From: Dermatophilaceae bacterium | Lineage (GTDB): Bacteria; Actinomycetota; Actinomycetes; Actinomycetales; Dermatophilaceae | DNA length: 6,616 nucleotides | Direction of reading: 5' to 3' | NCBI GenBank assembly: GCA_013361975.1 | Contig: JABFXB010000262.1 | Coordinates: 1-6,616 of the forward strand | In this document: positions 1-6,610 of the stretch, one piece after another | How the letters are laid out: each line of letters opens with the position of its first letter | Position numbering within the stretch: position 1 is the stretch's first letter | Position numbers and translations under genes: made by a program | Notes under the pieces: generated by a model | What the model was told of the DNA's origin: nothing | Seen by the model: the letters and a program-made list of their open reading frames with translations, nothing else | Database searches by the model: none

Positions 1-819
1 CCGGAGGCGACGCTCGGCCGCGCGTCGATCCGTGCGTCGCTCGATCACGAGGCTGAGCAGCACGCCGGCGGTGGCCACAGCCGAGCGCCCCGGATCGTCG
101 AGCTGTCCGGTCACGGCGACGGCGAGGTAGAACTGCGGTCGCCCTGCCACGCCGACCGGACGCACGACGCTCGTGACCCCCTCGCGGACGGTCGTCGACG
201 CGGCTGCCAGCCCGTGCGCCCTGATCCTGGCGACCTCGGCGCGCACGACGGCGAGATCGAGAGCACCCCGCGCGCGACCCAACGGCCCCTCGGCCAGCTC
301 ACCGTCGCGGTGCACCAGCGCGACCGTCGCTCCGAGGAGGCCGGCCAGGCGCACCAGCAGCGGACGCACGTCGAGGGCCAGGGCAGCCCGGGTCAGTCGG
401 CGCTGGTGGTCGAGGGCCAGCCGTGCCGACGCCGCCTCCTGGTCCTGGAGCAGCTCCGCCGCCGCTCGTGACACGGCGACGAAGGTCGTGGCCTTCGGCA
501 CCTCGACGAGAGTCAGTCCCCGTTCGCGACAGGCCACGACGAGGGCGTCGGGGACACGGGCGTGGGTGAGCCCCGTCCCCAGGCCGAGAGCCGCGGCGCC
601 CGCGTTTGCCAGCCGATCCACGTACGTGGCCCACTCCGCGCTCCAGTCGCGGGTGGCCAGTCCGGTTGTCAGCAGCAGCTCACCACCCTCGAGGTACGGC
701 GTCGGATCCACCAGCTCGCTCGTGGCCACCCAGCGCAGGGCGGTCGACGGGGTGGAGCCCCCGGCCGTTACGCGAAGCTGCAACGCCGGCACGGCCACGA
801 GGTCCGACACGGTCACCAC
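1..819 (-). CDS. PucR-family transcriptional regulator, N-terminal part (truncated by window edge)
   Basis: The frame is open from the start codon to the window edge, giving 273 residues with no stop. Residues about 3-125 look like the PucR N-terminal ligand-sensing domain: TVSDLVAVPALQLRV at the start, then SELVDPTPYLEGGELLLTTG at about 34-53, the hallmark of this family. The following stretch, ending in VLLSLVIERR and AAERRLR, resembles the middle CdaR GGDEF-like region. The C-terminal PucR-type helix-turn-helix lies outside the window; family members are usually about 400-550 residues. Start choice: GTG at 819 has AAAGG seven bases upstream. GTG at 816 would give the more usual VTVSDLV N-terminus, and ATG at 837 (with AAGG six bases upstream) is an in-frame longer option. 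The gene diverges from gabTD, so it is probably the local regulator of GABA or putrescine catabolism. That role is inferred from position and from the PucR-type GabR of Corynebacterium. The effector is unknown. Confidence 0.9.
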   Translation of the reverse strand, partial: MVTVSDLVAVPALQLRVTAGGSTPSTALRWVATSELVDPTPYLEGGELLLTTGLATRDWSAEWATYVDRLANAGAAALGLGTGLTHARVPDALVVACRERGLTLVEVPKATTFVAVSRAAAELLQDQEAASARLALDHQRRLTRAALALDVRPLLVRLAGLLGATVALVHRDGELAEGPLGRARGALDLAVVRAEVARIRAHGLAAASTTVREGVTSVVRPVGVAGRPQFYLAVAVTGQLDDPGRSAVATAGVLLSLVIERRTDRRAAERRLR

Positions 820-825
820 GGTGAC
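812..825. repeat. Perfect 6-bp inverted repeat over the regulator start codons
   Basis: GTCACC and GGTGAC are separated by two bases (GTCACCACGGTGAC). The repeat covers the GTG start candidates of the PucR gene, where an autoregulatory operator could lie. It is also partly explained by coding: valine and threonine codons (GTC ACC GTG GTG ACC) generate such symmetry by chance, and a near-identical sequence sits inside the FAD oxidoreductase gene around 4480. Role unproven. Confidence 0.35.
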
Positions 826-905
826 ACCTTTGCACATGCATTGCCTTGAGGTTGTGCGATCGGTACATGGCGCCCCACCATGCCCGCGGCCTAGCGTCGA
901 GCAAC

Positions 906-930
906 CCGATCCGACCGACCAACCGACCGA
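906..930 (+). repeat. Short CCGA direct repeats in the gabT leader
   Basis: Five copies of CCGA occur in 25 bases (906-909, 911-914, 915-918, 923-926, 927-930), including two copies of CCGACCGA starting 12 bp apart. They lie directly upstream of the gabT ribosome binding site. They could be part of an operator or simple slipped repeats in GC-rich DNA. The repeat itself is plain in the sequence; its function is unknown. Confidence 0.5.
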
Positions 931-932
931 GT

Positions 933-936
933 GGAG
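933..936 (+). promoter_or_regulatory. Ribosome binding site that decides the gabT start
   Basis: GGAG lies five bases before GTG at 942. This supports GTG 942 over the in-frame upstream candidates TTG 846 and ATG 867, which lack a comparable site. The upstream starts would also add about 25-32 residues with no family resemblance and would place coding sequence across the promoter region. Confidence 0.65.
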
Positions 937-941
937 ACCCC

Positions 942-2291
942 GTGATCGACCAGCGCCCCCAGGGTGGACCGCACATCACGCAGGAGCGACGCCTGCTCAC
1001 CAGCATCCCCGGTCCACGCTCTCTCGAGCTCGCCGAGCGCAAGGCACGAGCGGTGGCCTCCGGCGTCGCGGTCGGGCTGCCGGTGCAGGTCGTCGCGGCC
1101 GGCGGCGGCATCCTCGTCGACGCGGACGGCAACCAGCTCATCGACCTGGGCTCGGGGATCGCGGTCACCTCCGTGGGCAACAGCGCCCCCCGGGTCGTCG
1201 AGGCGGTGAGCCGCCAGGTCGCGGCCTTCACCCACACCTGCTTCATGGTCACGCCGTACGAGGGCTACGTCGCGCTCGCGGAGAAGCTCAACGAGCTCAC
1301 CCCCGGCACCCACGAGAAGCGCTCCGCGCTCTTCAACTCCGGGGCCGAGGCGGTCGAGAACGCCGTCAAGATCGCCAGGTCCGCGACCGGCCGGCAGGGC
1401 GTCGTCGTGTTCGACCACGCGTACCACGGGCGCACGAACCTCACCATGGCCATGACGGCCAAGAACATGCCGTACAAGCAGGGCTTCGGCCCGTTCGCCT
1501 CGGAGGTGTACCGGGCCCCGCTCTCCTACCCGTTCCGCGACGGCGGACGCTCCGGGGCGGAGGCCGCGCGTGACGCCATCGACCAGATCGAGAAGCAGGT
1601 CGGCGCCGAGAACCTCGCCGCCGTCGTCATCGAGCCGATCCAGGGCGAAGGCGGCTTCATCGTCCCCGCCGAGGGCTTCCTCCCGGCCCTCGTGTCGTGG
1701 TGCCGCGCCAACGGCGTGGTCTTCGTCGCCGACGAGGTGCAGACCGGGTTCGCCCGCACGGGTGAGCTGTTCGCTTGCGAGCACGAGGGGGTCGTGCCCG
1801 ACCTGATCGTGACCGCCAAGGGCATCGCCGGTGGCCTGCCGCTCGCGGCCGTCACCGGCCGTGCGGAGATCATGGATGCCGCGCACCCCGGAGGTCTCGG
1901 AGGCACCTACGGGGGCAACCCGCTCGCGTGCGCCGCCGCCCTCGCCGTCGTCGAGACGATCGAGGCCGAGGGCTTGGTCGACCGCGCCCGTGACATCGGC
2001 AAGACGATGATCGAGCGGCTGACTGCATTGCAGGAGAGGGACGCCCGCATCGGTGAGGTTCGTGGGCGTGGCGCCATGGTCGCCGTCGAGCTGGTCCGTC
2101 CCGGCACTACCGAGCCCGACGCCGACCTCACCAGGCGGGTCGCTGCCGGAGCGAGTGCCAAGGGGATGGTCGTGCTCACCTGCGGCACCCACGGCAACGT
2201 CCTGCGGTTCCTGCCGCCGCTGTCGATGCCGGACCACCTGCTCGACGAGGCCCTCGACCTCCTCGCCGCCACCTTCGAGGAGAGCCGATGA
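942..2291 (+). CDS. gabT: 4-aminobutyrate aminotransferase (GABA transaminase)
   Basis: Cytosolic class III PLP-dependent aminotransferase of 449 residues. It transfers the amino group of GABA to 2-oxoglutarate, giving succinic semialdehyde and glutamate. Visible motifs: the PLP phosphate-binding NSGAEAVENA at about 132-141; FDHAYHGRTN at about 157-166; the EPIQGEGG strand at about 231-238; ADEVQTGFARTG at 263-274 with the cofactor-pairing Asp264; the Schiff-base Lys293 in TAKGIAGGLPL; GGTYGGNPLAC at about 320-330; and RFLPPLS near the C-terminus. It is slightly longer than E. coli GabT (426 residues) because of an N-terminal extension common in actinobacterial members. The GTG start is supported by GGAG five bases upstream. 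It is the first gene of the rightward operon and shares an ATGA junction with gabD, so the next pathway enzyme is translationally coupled. Activity on related omega-amino acids such as 5-aminovalerate is possible; the aminotransferase class itself is certain. Confidence 0.95.
   Translation: MIDQRPQGGPHITQERRLLTSIPGPRSLELAERKARAVASGVAVGLPVQVVAAGGGILVDADGNQLIDLGSGIAVTSVGNSAPRVVEAVSRQVAAFTHTCFMVTPYEGYVALAEKLNELTPGTHEKRSALFNSGAEAVENAVKIARSATGRQGVVVFDHAYHGRTNLTMAMTAKNMPYKQGFGPFASEVYRAPLSYPFRDGGRSGAEAARDAIDQIEKQVGAENLAAVVIEPIQGEGGFIVPAEGFLPALVSWCRANGVVFVADEVQTGFARTGELFACEHEGVVPDLIVTAKGIAGGLPLAAVTGRAEIMDAAHPGGLGGTYGGNPLACAAALAVVETIEAEGLVDRARDIGKTMIERLTALQERDARIGEVRGRGAMVAVELVRPGTTEPDADLTRRVAAGASAKGMVVLTCGTHGNVLRFLPPLSMPDHLLDEALDLLAATFEESR
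2277..2284 (+). promoter_or_regulatory. Ribosome binding site of gabD inside the gabT end
   Basis: GAGGAGAG at the very end of gabT places GGAG five bases before ATG at 2288. Together with the ATGA stop-start overlap (2288-2291), it fixes the gabD start and indicates translational coupling. Confidence 0.7.
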
Positions 2292-3721
2292 CCACGCTCC
2301 CCGTCGACCCTCCCCCGGCCTCCCCGGAGGAGCTGGCGACGAGCCGGACCTTCGACGTGCTCGACCCTGCCACCGGCTCGGTCATCGGCACCGTCGTCGA
2401 TGCCACCCCCGTCGACGCCTCACGGGCCGTGGACGCTGCCGCGGCAGCCTTCCCCGCCTGGTCCTCCCTGCCGCCCCGGTCGAGGGCGGAGGTCCTGCGC
2501 CGCTGCTACGACCTCATGGTGCGCGACAGCGAGCGGCTCACTGCCCTGATCACCGCCGAGAACGGCAAGTCCGTCGCGGACGCCCGGGCCGAGGTCACGT
2601 ATGCCGCCGAGTTCTTCCGCTGGTTCTCCGAGGAGGCGGTGCGGGGCGAGGGATCCTACGGCGAGGCCCCCGCCGGGGGTGCCCGCACCCTCGTGTCCCA
2701 GGTCCCGGTCGGCGTCGCCGCCCTGGTGACGCCGTGGAACTTCCCTGCCGCCATGGCCACCCGCAAGATCGCACCGGCGCTGGCGGCCGGCTGCACCGTC
2801 GTGCTGAAGCCGGCAACTGAGACCCCGCTGACGGCGTTGGCCGTGGCGCGGATCCTGCGCGAGGCGGGCGTTCCCGACGGCGTCGTCAACGTCGTCACGA
2901 CGACGGACGCGGCCGGCGTGGCTGCGAGCTGGATCGAGGACCAGCGCGTCCGCAAGGTCAGCTTCACCGGGTCCACCGCCGTCGGTCGCGCGCTGCTGCG
3001 GCAGGCCGCCGACCGAGTGCTCAACACGAGCATGGAGCTCGGCGGCAACGCCCCCTTCGTCGTCACCGCCGACGCCGACGTCGAGGCAGCCGTGGCAGGG
3101 GCCATGGTTGCCAAGTTCCGCGGCGGCGGTCAGGCCTGCACGGCCGCGAACCGCTTCTACGTCCATGCCGACGTCGCCGACGAGTTCGTGGCAAGGCTCG
3201 GGGCCGCCGTGACCGCCCTGAGGGTGGGTCCGGCGGTCGAGGAGCACAGCCAGGTCGGGCCGGTCATCAGCGAGAAGGCGCTCGCCGACATCACCGCGCT
3301 CGTCGAGTCCGCGGTGGCTGACGGCGCCCGGATCGCGGCGCGGGCCTCCGCACCTGCAACAGGCTGGTTCTACCCGCCCACCCTCCTGGTCGATGTGCCC
3401 GTCGGGGCCGCGATCCTCTCGGAGGAGATCTTCGGGCCCGTGGCTCCCGTCGTCACGTGGACCGACGAGGCCGCCATGCTGGCCTCGGTCAACGACACCG
3501 AGTTCGGTCTTGCTGCCTACGTGTACGCCGGCCGTCTGCAGGATGCCTTGCGCATCGGCGACCGGATCGAGGCCGGCATGGTGGGCGTCAACCGGGGCAT
3601 CGTCTCCGACCCGGCCGCCCCCTTCGGCGGGGTCAAGCAGAGCGGCCTCGGCCGCGAAGGGGCGCGCGAAGGCCTGCGCGAGTACCAGGAGACGCGCTAC
3701 TTCAGCATCGACTGGAGCTGA
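2288..3721 (+). CDS. gabD: Succinate-semialdehyde dehydrogenase (NAD(P)+)
   Basis: Aldehyde dehydrogenase superfamily enzyme of 477 residues, a full-length cytosolic member. It oxidises succinic semialdehyde to succinate, the last step of GABA catabolism. Motifs: TPWNFP with Asn151; LKPA with Lys174; the Rossmann glycine motif FTGSTAVG at about 226-233; general base Glu250 in MELGGNAP; catalytic Cys284 in GQACTAANR; EEIFGP at 379-384; and PFGGVKQSGLGREG at about 445-458. The overall pattern fits the actinobacterial SSADH/GabD group. The residue aligned with the NAD-selecting Glu of ALDH2 is Thr177, which suggests that NADP+ may be accepted. The second cysteine of the CxC loop found in human and E. 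coli SSADH is absent (Cys284-Thr-Ala). The gene follows gabT with an ATGA overlap, which strongly supports succinic semialdehyde as substrate. Glutarate-semialdehyde activity is a possible alternative or side function. Confidence 0.92.
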   Translation: MTTLPVDPPPASPEELATSRTFDVLDPATGSVIGTVVDATPVDASRAVDAAAAAFPAWSSLPPRSRAEVLRRCYDLMVRDSERLTALITAENGKSVADARAEVTYAAEFFRWFSEEAVRGEGSYGEAPAGGARTLVSQVPVGVAALVTPWNFPAAMATRKIAPALAAGCTVVLKPATETPLTALAVARILREAGVPDGVVNVVTTTDAAGVAASWIEDQRVRKVSFTGSTAVGRALLRQAADRVLNTSMELGGNAPFVVTADADVEAAVAGAMVAKFRGGGQACTAANRFYVHADVADEFVARLGAAVTALRVGPAVEEHSQVGPVISEKALADITALVESAVADGARIAARASAPATGWFYPPTLLVDVPVGAAILSEEIFGPVAPVVTWTDEAAMLASVNDTEFGLAAYVYAGRLQDALRIGDRIEAGMVGVNRGIVSDPAAPFGGVKQSGLGREGAREGLREYQETRYFSIDWS

Positions 3722-3737
3722 CACGCCGCGCGCCTGC
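3722..3737. other. Convergent 16-bp gap between gabD and the FAD oxidoreductase gene
   Basis: Only 16 bases separate the TGA of gabD from the TAG of the leftward gene. They are GC-rich and hold a short GCGCGC palindrome, but no hairpin with a T-tract is present. The two operons either terminate by Rho or overlap at their 3' ends. Confidence 0.6.
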
Positions 3738-5195
3738 CTACAGGACCTTTCCCGGGTTGAGCAGGTGGTGCGGGTCGAGGGCGTCCCGCACGGAGCGCTG
3801 CACGCGCATGCCGTCCTCACCCGCCTCCTCCGGCAACCAGGCGCGCTTCAGCAGCCCCACGCCGTGCTCACCGGTGATGGTGCCGCCGAGCGTGAGGCCG
3901 AGCGCCATCACCTCGTCGAAGGCGCTGAGTGCCGCCCGGGTGGCGTCCGGGTCGTCGGGGTCGAACACGATGGACGGGTGCATGTTGCCCTCGCCCGCGT
4001 GCCCGGCGCACGTGACGAGCACGCCGTGCCGGCGGCTGATCTCGGCCAGACCGCGGAGCAGGTCCGCGAGGCGAGCCCGCGGCACGCAGACGTCCTCGAC
4101 CAGCTCGGCTCCCCTGGCCTCGTGGGCAGGCCCGACCAGCCTGCGGGCCTCGATGAGCAGCTCGCCCTCCTGCGCGTCCTCGGCCAGCAGCGCGTCCTCC
4201 GCGCCGAAGGAGCGGCAGAGCTCGAGGAACTGGGTGAGCTCGTCGACGGCAGAACGCTGGTCGTCGCACTGGGCGATCAGCATCGCCTGCGCGTCGGCGG
4301 GCAGGCCGAGGTCGCGGTACGCGCGGACGACCTCCAGCGTCGGGCCGTCCATCAGCTCGAGCATCGACGGCTGCGCTCCGGCGGACATGTACGCGCTCAC
4401 CGCCTCGCAGGCACTCGGCGCGTCGGGGAAGAACGCCACTGCCGTACGCGGTGTGGCCGGCCGCGGCCGCAGCGCGACGGTCACCTCGGTGATGACGCCG
4501 AGCGTGCCCTCCGACCCGACGAACAGTCGGGTCAGGTCGTACCCCGCGACACCCTTGCGGGTGCGCCGTCCGGTCCTGACCACCGAGCCGTCGGCGGTGA
4601 CGACCTCGAGGGCGCGCACGTAGTCGCCCGTCACCCCGTACTTGACGCAGCAGAGGCCCCCGGCGTTCGTGGCGACGTTGCCGCCGATGGTGCTGCTCTC
4701 CCACGACGCCGGGTCGGGCGGGTAGAAGAGGCCGTGGGCTCCGACGGCGCGGGAGAGCTCGGCGTTGGTGACGCCCGGCTGCACCGTGGCGATCTGCTCC
4801 GTCGGGTCGATCTCGAGGATCCGGTTCATCTGCTCGAGGCTGACCAGGAGGCATCCGTCCACGGCGTTCGCCCCACCCGAGAGGCCGGTGCGCGCCCCTT
4901 GCGGCACGACCGGCACACCCACCCGGGCGGCGGCGCGCAGCACCGCGACGACCTCGGCGGTGGAACGCGGCCGCACGAGGGCGGCCGGCACCCCGACGGG
5001 GCAGAAGGTGGCGTGGTCGCGCGCGTGCGCGGCCAGGATGTCCGGGTCGGTGACGACCGGCACCGGCGGCTCGCTCGCCGCAAGGAGGTCGGTCAGCGCA
5101 CGCGTACGACCGGGGTCGACGGCGGCCTCGCGCACGACGTCGGCTGCGCGGGTCTGCCTGACCTCGTGGGCTGCTCGGGCTGACGGCTCGCTCAC
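3738..5195 (-). CDS. FAD-linked oxidoreductase, GlcD / D-lactate dehydrogenase type
   Basis: A 485-residue flavoprotein of the vanillyl-alcohol-oxidase fold, close in length to E. coli GlcD (499). The N-terminal FAD-binding (PCMH) domain shows PQGARTGLSGGA at about 98-109, YPPDPAS at 158-164, TIGGNVATNAGG at 169-180 and VGSEGTLGVITEV at 226-238. The C-terminal FAD-oxidase domain carries HAGEGNMHP at 399-407 and GGTITGEHGVG at 437-447, the usual metal- and substrate-site histidine motifs, and ends in LLNPGKVL. Relatives oxidise D-2-hydroxy acids (glycolate, D-lactate, D-2-hydroxyglutarate) and pass electrons to a quinone, cytochrome or electron-transfer flavoprotein. The substrate cannot be read from the sequence. 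The GTG start at 5195 overlaps the stop of the aminobutyraldehyde dehydrogenase gene by four bases; no strong Shine-Dalgarno is seen, so translation is probably coupled. Open frame extends upstream to 5393 but lies over the neighbouring gene and lacks family similarity. No GlcE or GlcF partner is visible here. Confidence 0.9.
   Translation of the reverse strand: MSEPSARAAHEVRQTRAADVVREAAVDPGRTRALTDLLAASEPPVPVVTDPDILAAHARDHATFCPVGVPAALVRPRSTAEVVAVLRAAARVGVPVVPQGARTGLSGGANAVDGCLLVSLEQMNRILEIDPTEQIATVQPGVTNAELSRAVGAHGLFYPPDPASWESSTIGGNVATNAGGLCCVKYGVTGDYVRALEVVTADGSVVRTGRRTRKGVAGYDLTRLFVGSEGTLGVITEVTVALRPRPATPRTAVAFFPDAPSACEAVSAYMSAGAQPSMLELMDGPTLEVVRAYRDLGLPADAQAMLIAQCDDQRSAVDELTQFLELCRSFGAEDALLAEDAQEGELLIEARRLVGPAHEARGAELVEDVCVPRARLADLLRGLAEISRRHGVLVTCAGHAGEGNMHPSIVFDPDDPDATRAALSAFDEVMALGLTLGGTITGEHGVGLLKRAWLPEEAGEDGMRVQRSVRDALDPHHLLNPGKVL
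5192..5195 (-). other. GTGA stop-start overlap coupling the two leftward genes
   Basis: The TGA ending the aldehyde dehydrogenase (5194-5192) and the GTG starting the FAD enzyme (5195-5193) share bases. With no clear Shine-Dalgarno for the second gene, this points to translational coupling and a shared transcript. Confidence 0.75.
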
Positions 5196-6610
5196 GACGC
5201 GTGACTGCTCATGACGTGCTTGACCCGCGTGTAGTCCTCCAGCCCGTAGAGCGAGAGGTCCTTGCCGACCCCCGACTGCTTGAAGCCGCCGTGAGGCATC
5301 TCGGCGGTCATCACCTGGTGGCAGTTGACCCAGACGATGCCGAAGTCGAGGTCGGCCGACAGTCGCGTCGCGCGGCCGTGGTCGCGCGTCCACACACTCG
5401 ATGCCAGGGCCAGGTCGACGCCGTTGGCCTTGGCGACCGCGTCGGCCTCGTCGGCAAACGGCTGCACCGTGAGCACCGGCCCGAAGACCTCCTGCTGCAC
5501 GACGTCGTCATCCTGCCGGACTCCCGTGACGACGGTTGCGTCGAGGAACCAGCCGGGTCCGTGGCCGGTCGCGCCGGCCAGCACCTCGGCGTGCGAGGGC
5601 AGTCGCTCGAGGAACTGCTCGATGCGTGCGTGCTGGTCACGGCTGTTGACCGGGCCGAAGCTCACGTCGGCGTCGTCCGGCGCACCTGCGCGCCGGCCGC
5701 GTGCGGCCTGCGCGAGGAGGCCGACGAACTCGTCGTGCACCTTCTCGTGCACGAGGACGCGGGTGGCCGCGGTGCAGTCCTGTCCGGCGTTGAAGTAGCC
5801 CGCCTCGGCGACGGCCTGAGCGGTGGCCGCCAGGTCGACGTCGTCGAACACGAGGGCCGGCGCCTTGCCGCCCAGCTCGAGGTGGACGTTCTTGAGGGTC
5901 GCCGATGCGGCTGACATGACCTCGGCACCGGCGCGGGTGCTGCCGGTGATGGCGACCATGTCGGGCCGCTGGTGGGCGACGAGCGCGCGCCCGGTGTCAC
6001 GGTCGCCGCACACCACGTTGAGCACTCCGGGAGGCAGCACCTGCTGCGCGAGCTCCGCCAGCCGGACGGTCGACCACGGCGTCGTGTCGGCGGGCTTGAG
6101 CACGACGGTGTTGCCGGCGGCGATTGCCGGGGCCAGCTTCCACACCGCCATCATGAGCGGGTAGTTCCACGGCGTGATCTGGGCGACGACGCCCACCGGC
6201 TCACGGCGGATCGAGGAGGTGAAGCCCGGCTCGTACTCAGCGGTCGCGAGTCCACTGAGCAGCCGGGCCGCACCGGCGAAGAAGCGCACCTGGTCGATGC
6301 ACGGCTCGAGCTCGAGCTCCCGCGTCAGGGCTCGGGGCTTGCCGGTGTTGCGCACCTCGCACTCGAGGAGGTCCTCGAGATGCTCCTGCATCAGGTCGGA
6401 GAGGGCGAGGAGCCTGCGCTGCCGCTCGCGGGGTGGGGTCCTGCGCCACGTCACGAACGCATCGGACGCCGCCACGAGCGCACGGTCGACGTCCGCGGCG
6501 CTCGAGCGCGGGGCCTCACCCAACGGCTGGGCGGTGGCCGGGTCGTGGAAGGTCATCACGTCGGCGGCGGAGGAGCTGCGGCCGTCGACGATGTTGGTCA
6601 GGGTGGTCAC
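5192..6610 (-). CDS. patD: Gamma-aminobutyraldehyde dehydrogenase (putrescine catabolism)
   Basis: Aldehyde dehydrogenase of 472 residues that would oxidise 4-aminobutyraldehyde (in equilibrium with 1-pyrroline), derived from putrescine, to GABA, feeding gabT and gabD across the window. Motifs: TPWNYP at 146-151 with Asn149; LKPA with Lys172; ITGSTRAG at about 221-228; Glu245 in HLELGGKAP; catalytic Cys279 in FNAGQDCTAATRV; QQEVFGP at 372-378; and the C-terminal EMPHGGFKQSGVGKDLS with YGLEDYTRVKHVM. FNAGQDCTAA and the YGLEDYT ending are typical of the PatD/YdcW (prr) group rather than of betaine- or succinate-semialdehyde dehydrogenases. Asp175 at the position of the NAD-selecting Glu suggests NAD+ use. 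The GTG at 6610 gives a normal-length N-terminus, but only six bases upstream are visible and they show no ribosome binding site, so the true start may lie beyond the window. First visible gene of the leftward operon. Confidence 0.9.
   Translation of the reverse strand: MTTLTNIVDGRSSSAADVMTFHDPATAQPLGEAPRSSAADVDRALVAASDAFVTWRRTPPRERQRRLLALSDLMQEHLEDLLECEVRNTGKPRALTRELELEPCIDQVRFFAGAARLLSGLATAEYEPGFTSSIRREPVGVVAQITPWNYPLMMAVWKLAPAIAAGNTVVLKPADTTPWSTVRLAELAQQVLPPGVLNVVCGDRDTGRALVAHQRPDMVAITGSTRAGAEVMSAASATLKNVHLELGGKAPALVFDDVDLAATAQAVAEAGYFNAGQDCTAATRVLVHEKVHDEFVGLLAQAARGRRAGAPDDADVSFGPVNSRDQHARIEQFLERLPSHAEVLAGATGHGPGWFLDATVVTGVRQDDDVVQQEVFGPVLTVQPFADEADAVAKANGVDLALASSVWTRDHGRATRLSADLDFGIVWVNCHQVMTAEMPHGGFKQSGVGKDLSLYGLEDYTRVKHVMSSHAS

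Larger units (their letters stand above)
820..941. promoter_or_regulatory. Divergent promoter/operator region between the PucR regulator and gabTD
   Basis: These roughly 120 bases separate two divergent genes and must contain both promoters. The stretch 829-848 is less GC-rich than its surroundings (TTTGCACATGCATTGCCTTG), as expected of a promoter or operator. A possible plus-strand -10 hexamer, TAGCGT at 892-897, fits the loose actinobacterial TAnnnT pattern, but no good -35 lies at the right distance. If used, it would give a short leader of about 35-40 bases before gabT. GCACA (832-836) and TGTGC (853-857) form a weak spaced inverted repeat. No riboswitch or other RNA gene was recognised. 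The existence of the control region is secure; the individual elements are tentative. Confidence 0.6.

Noticed and set aside
846..941. N-terminal extension of gabT from TTG 846 or ATG 867
   Set aside because: The added residues do not look like the family, would run across the promoter region, and lack a ribosome binding site; GTG 942 has GGAG at good spacing.
173..1573. 466-codon plus-strand open frame over the regulator and the start of gabT
   Set aside because: It spans the divergent promoter region and two real genes in wrong frames; its product is Arg/Ala/Ser-rich with no motif.
891..2237. Long open frame on the minus strand across gabT (448 codons)
   Set aside because: It is antisense to a clear gabT, has no recognisable motif and a low-complexity Arg/Gly/Asp-rich composition. 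Such stop-free shadows are expected in high-GC DNA.
3722..3737. Intrinsic terminator between the convergent genes
   Set aside because: The gap is too short and has no stem followed by a T-tract on either strand.
2420..3820. Long open frame on the minus strand across gabD
   Set aside because: Antisense shadow of a well-supported aldehyde dehydrogenase; no family features, and it runs past both gene ends.
4478..4493. Second copy of the GTCACC..GGTGA inverted repeat inside the FAD oxidoreductase gene
   Set aside because: It falls on codons for the conserved ITEVTV segment, so codon choice explains it without a regulatory role.
3393..5183. 596-codon plus-strand open frame opposite the FAD oxidoreductase gene
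   Set aside because: Although long, its protein is Arg/Gly/Val-rich without domains, while the minus strand encodes a full set of GlcD-family motifs.
5196..5393. N-terminal extension of the FAD oxidoreductase to 5393
   Set aside because: The 66 extra residues are Arg/Gly-rich, unlike GlcD N-termini, and overlie the conserved C-terminus of the aldehyde dehydrogenase.
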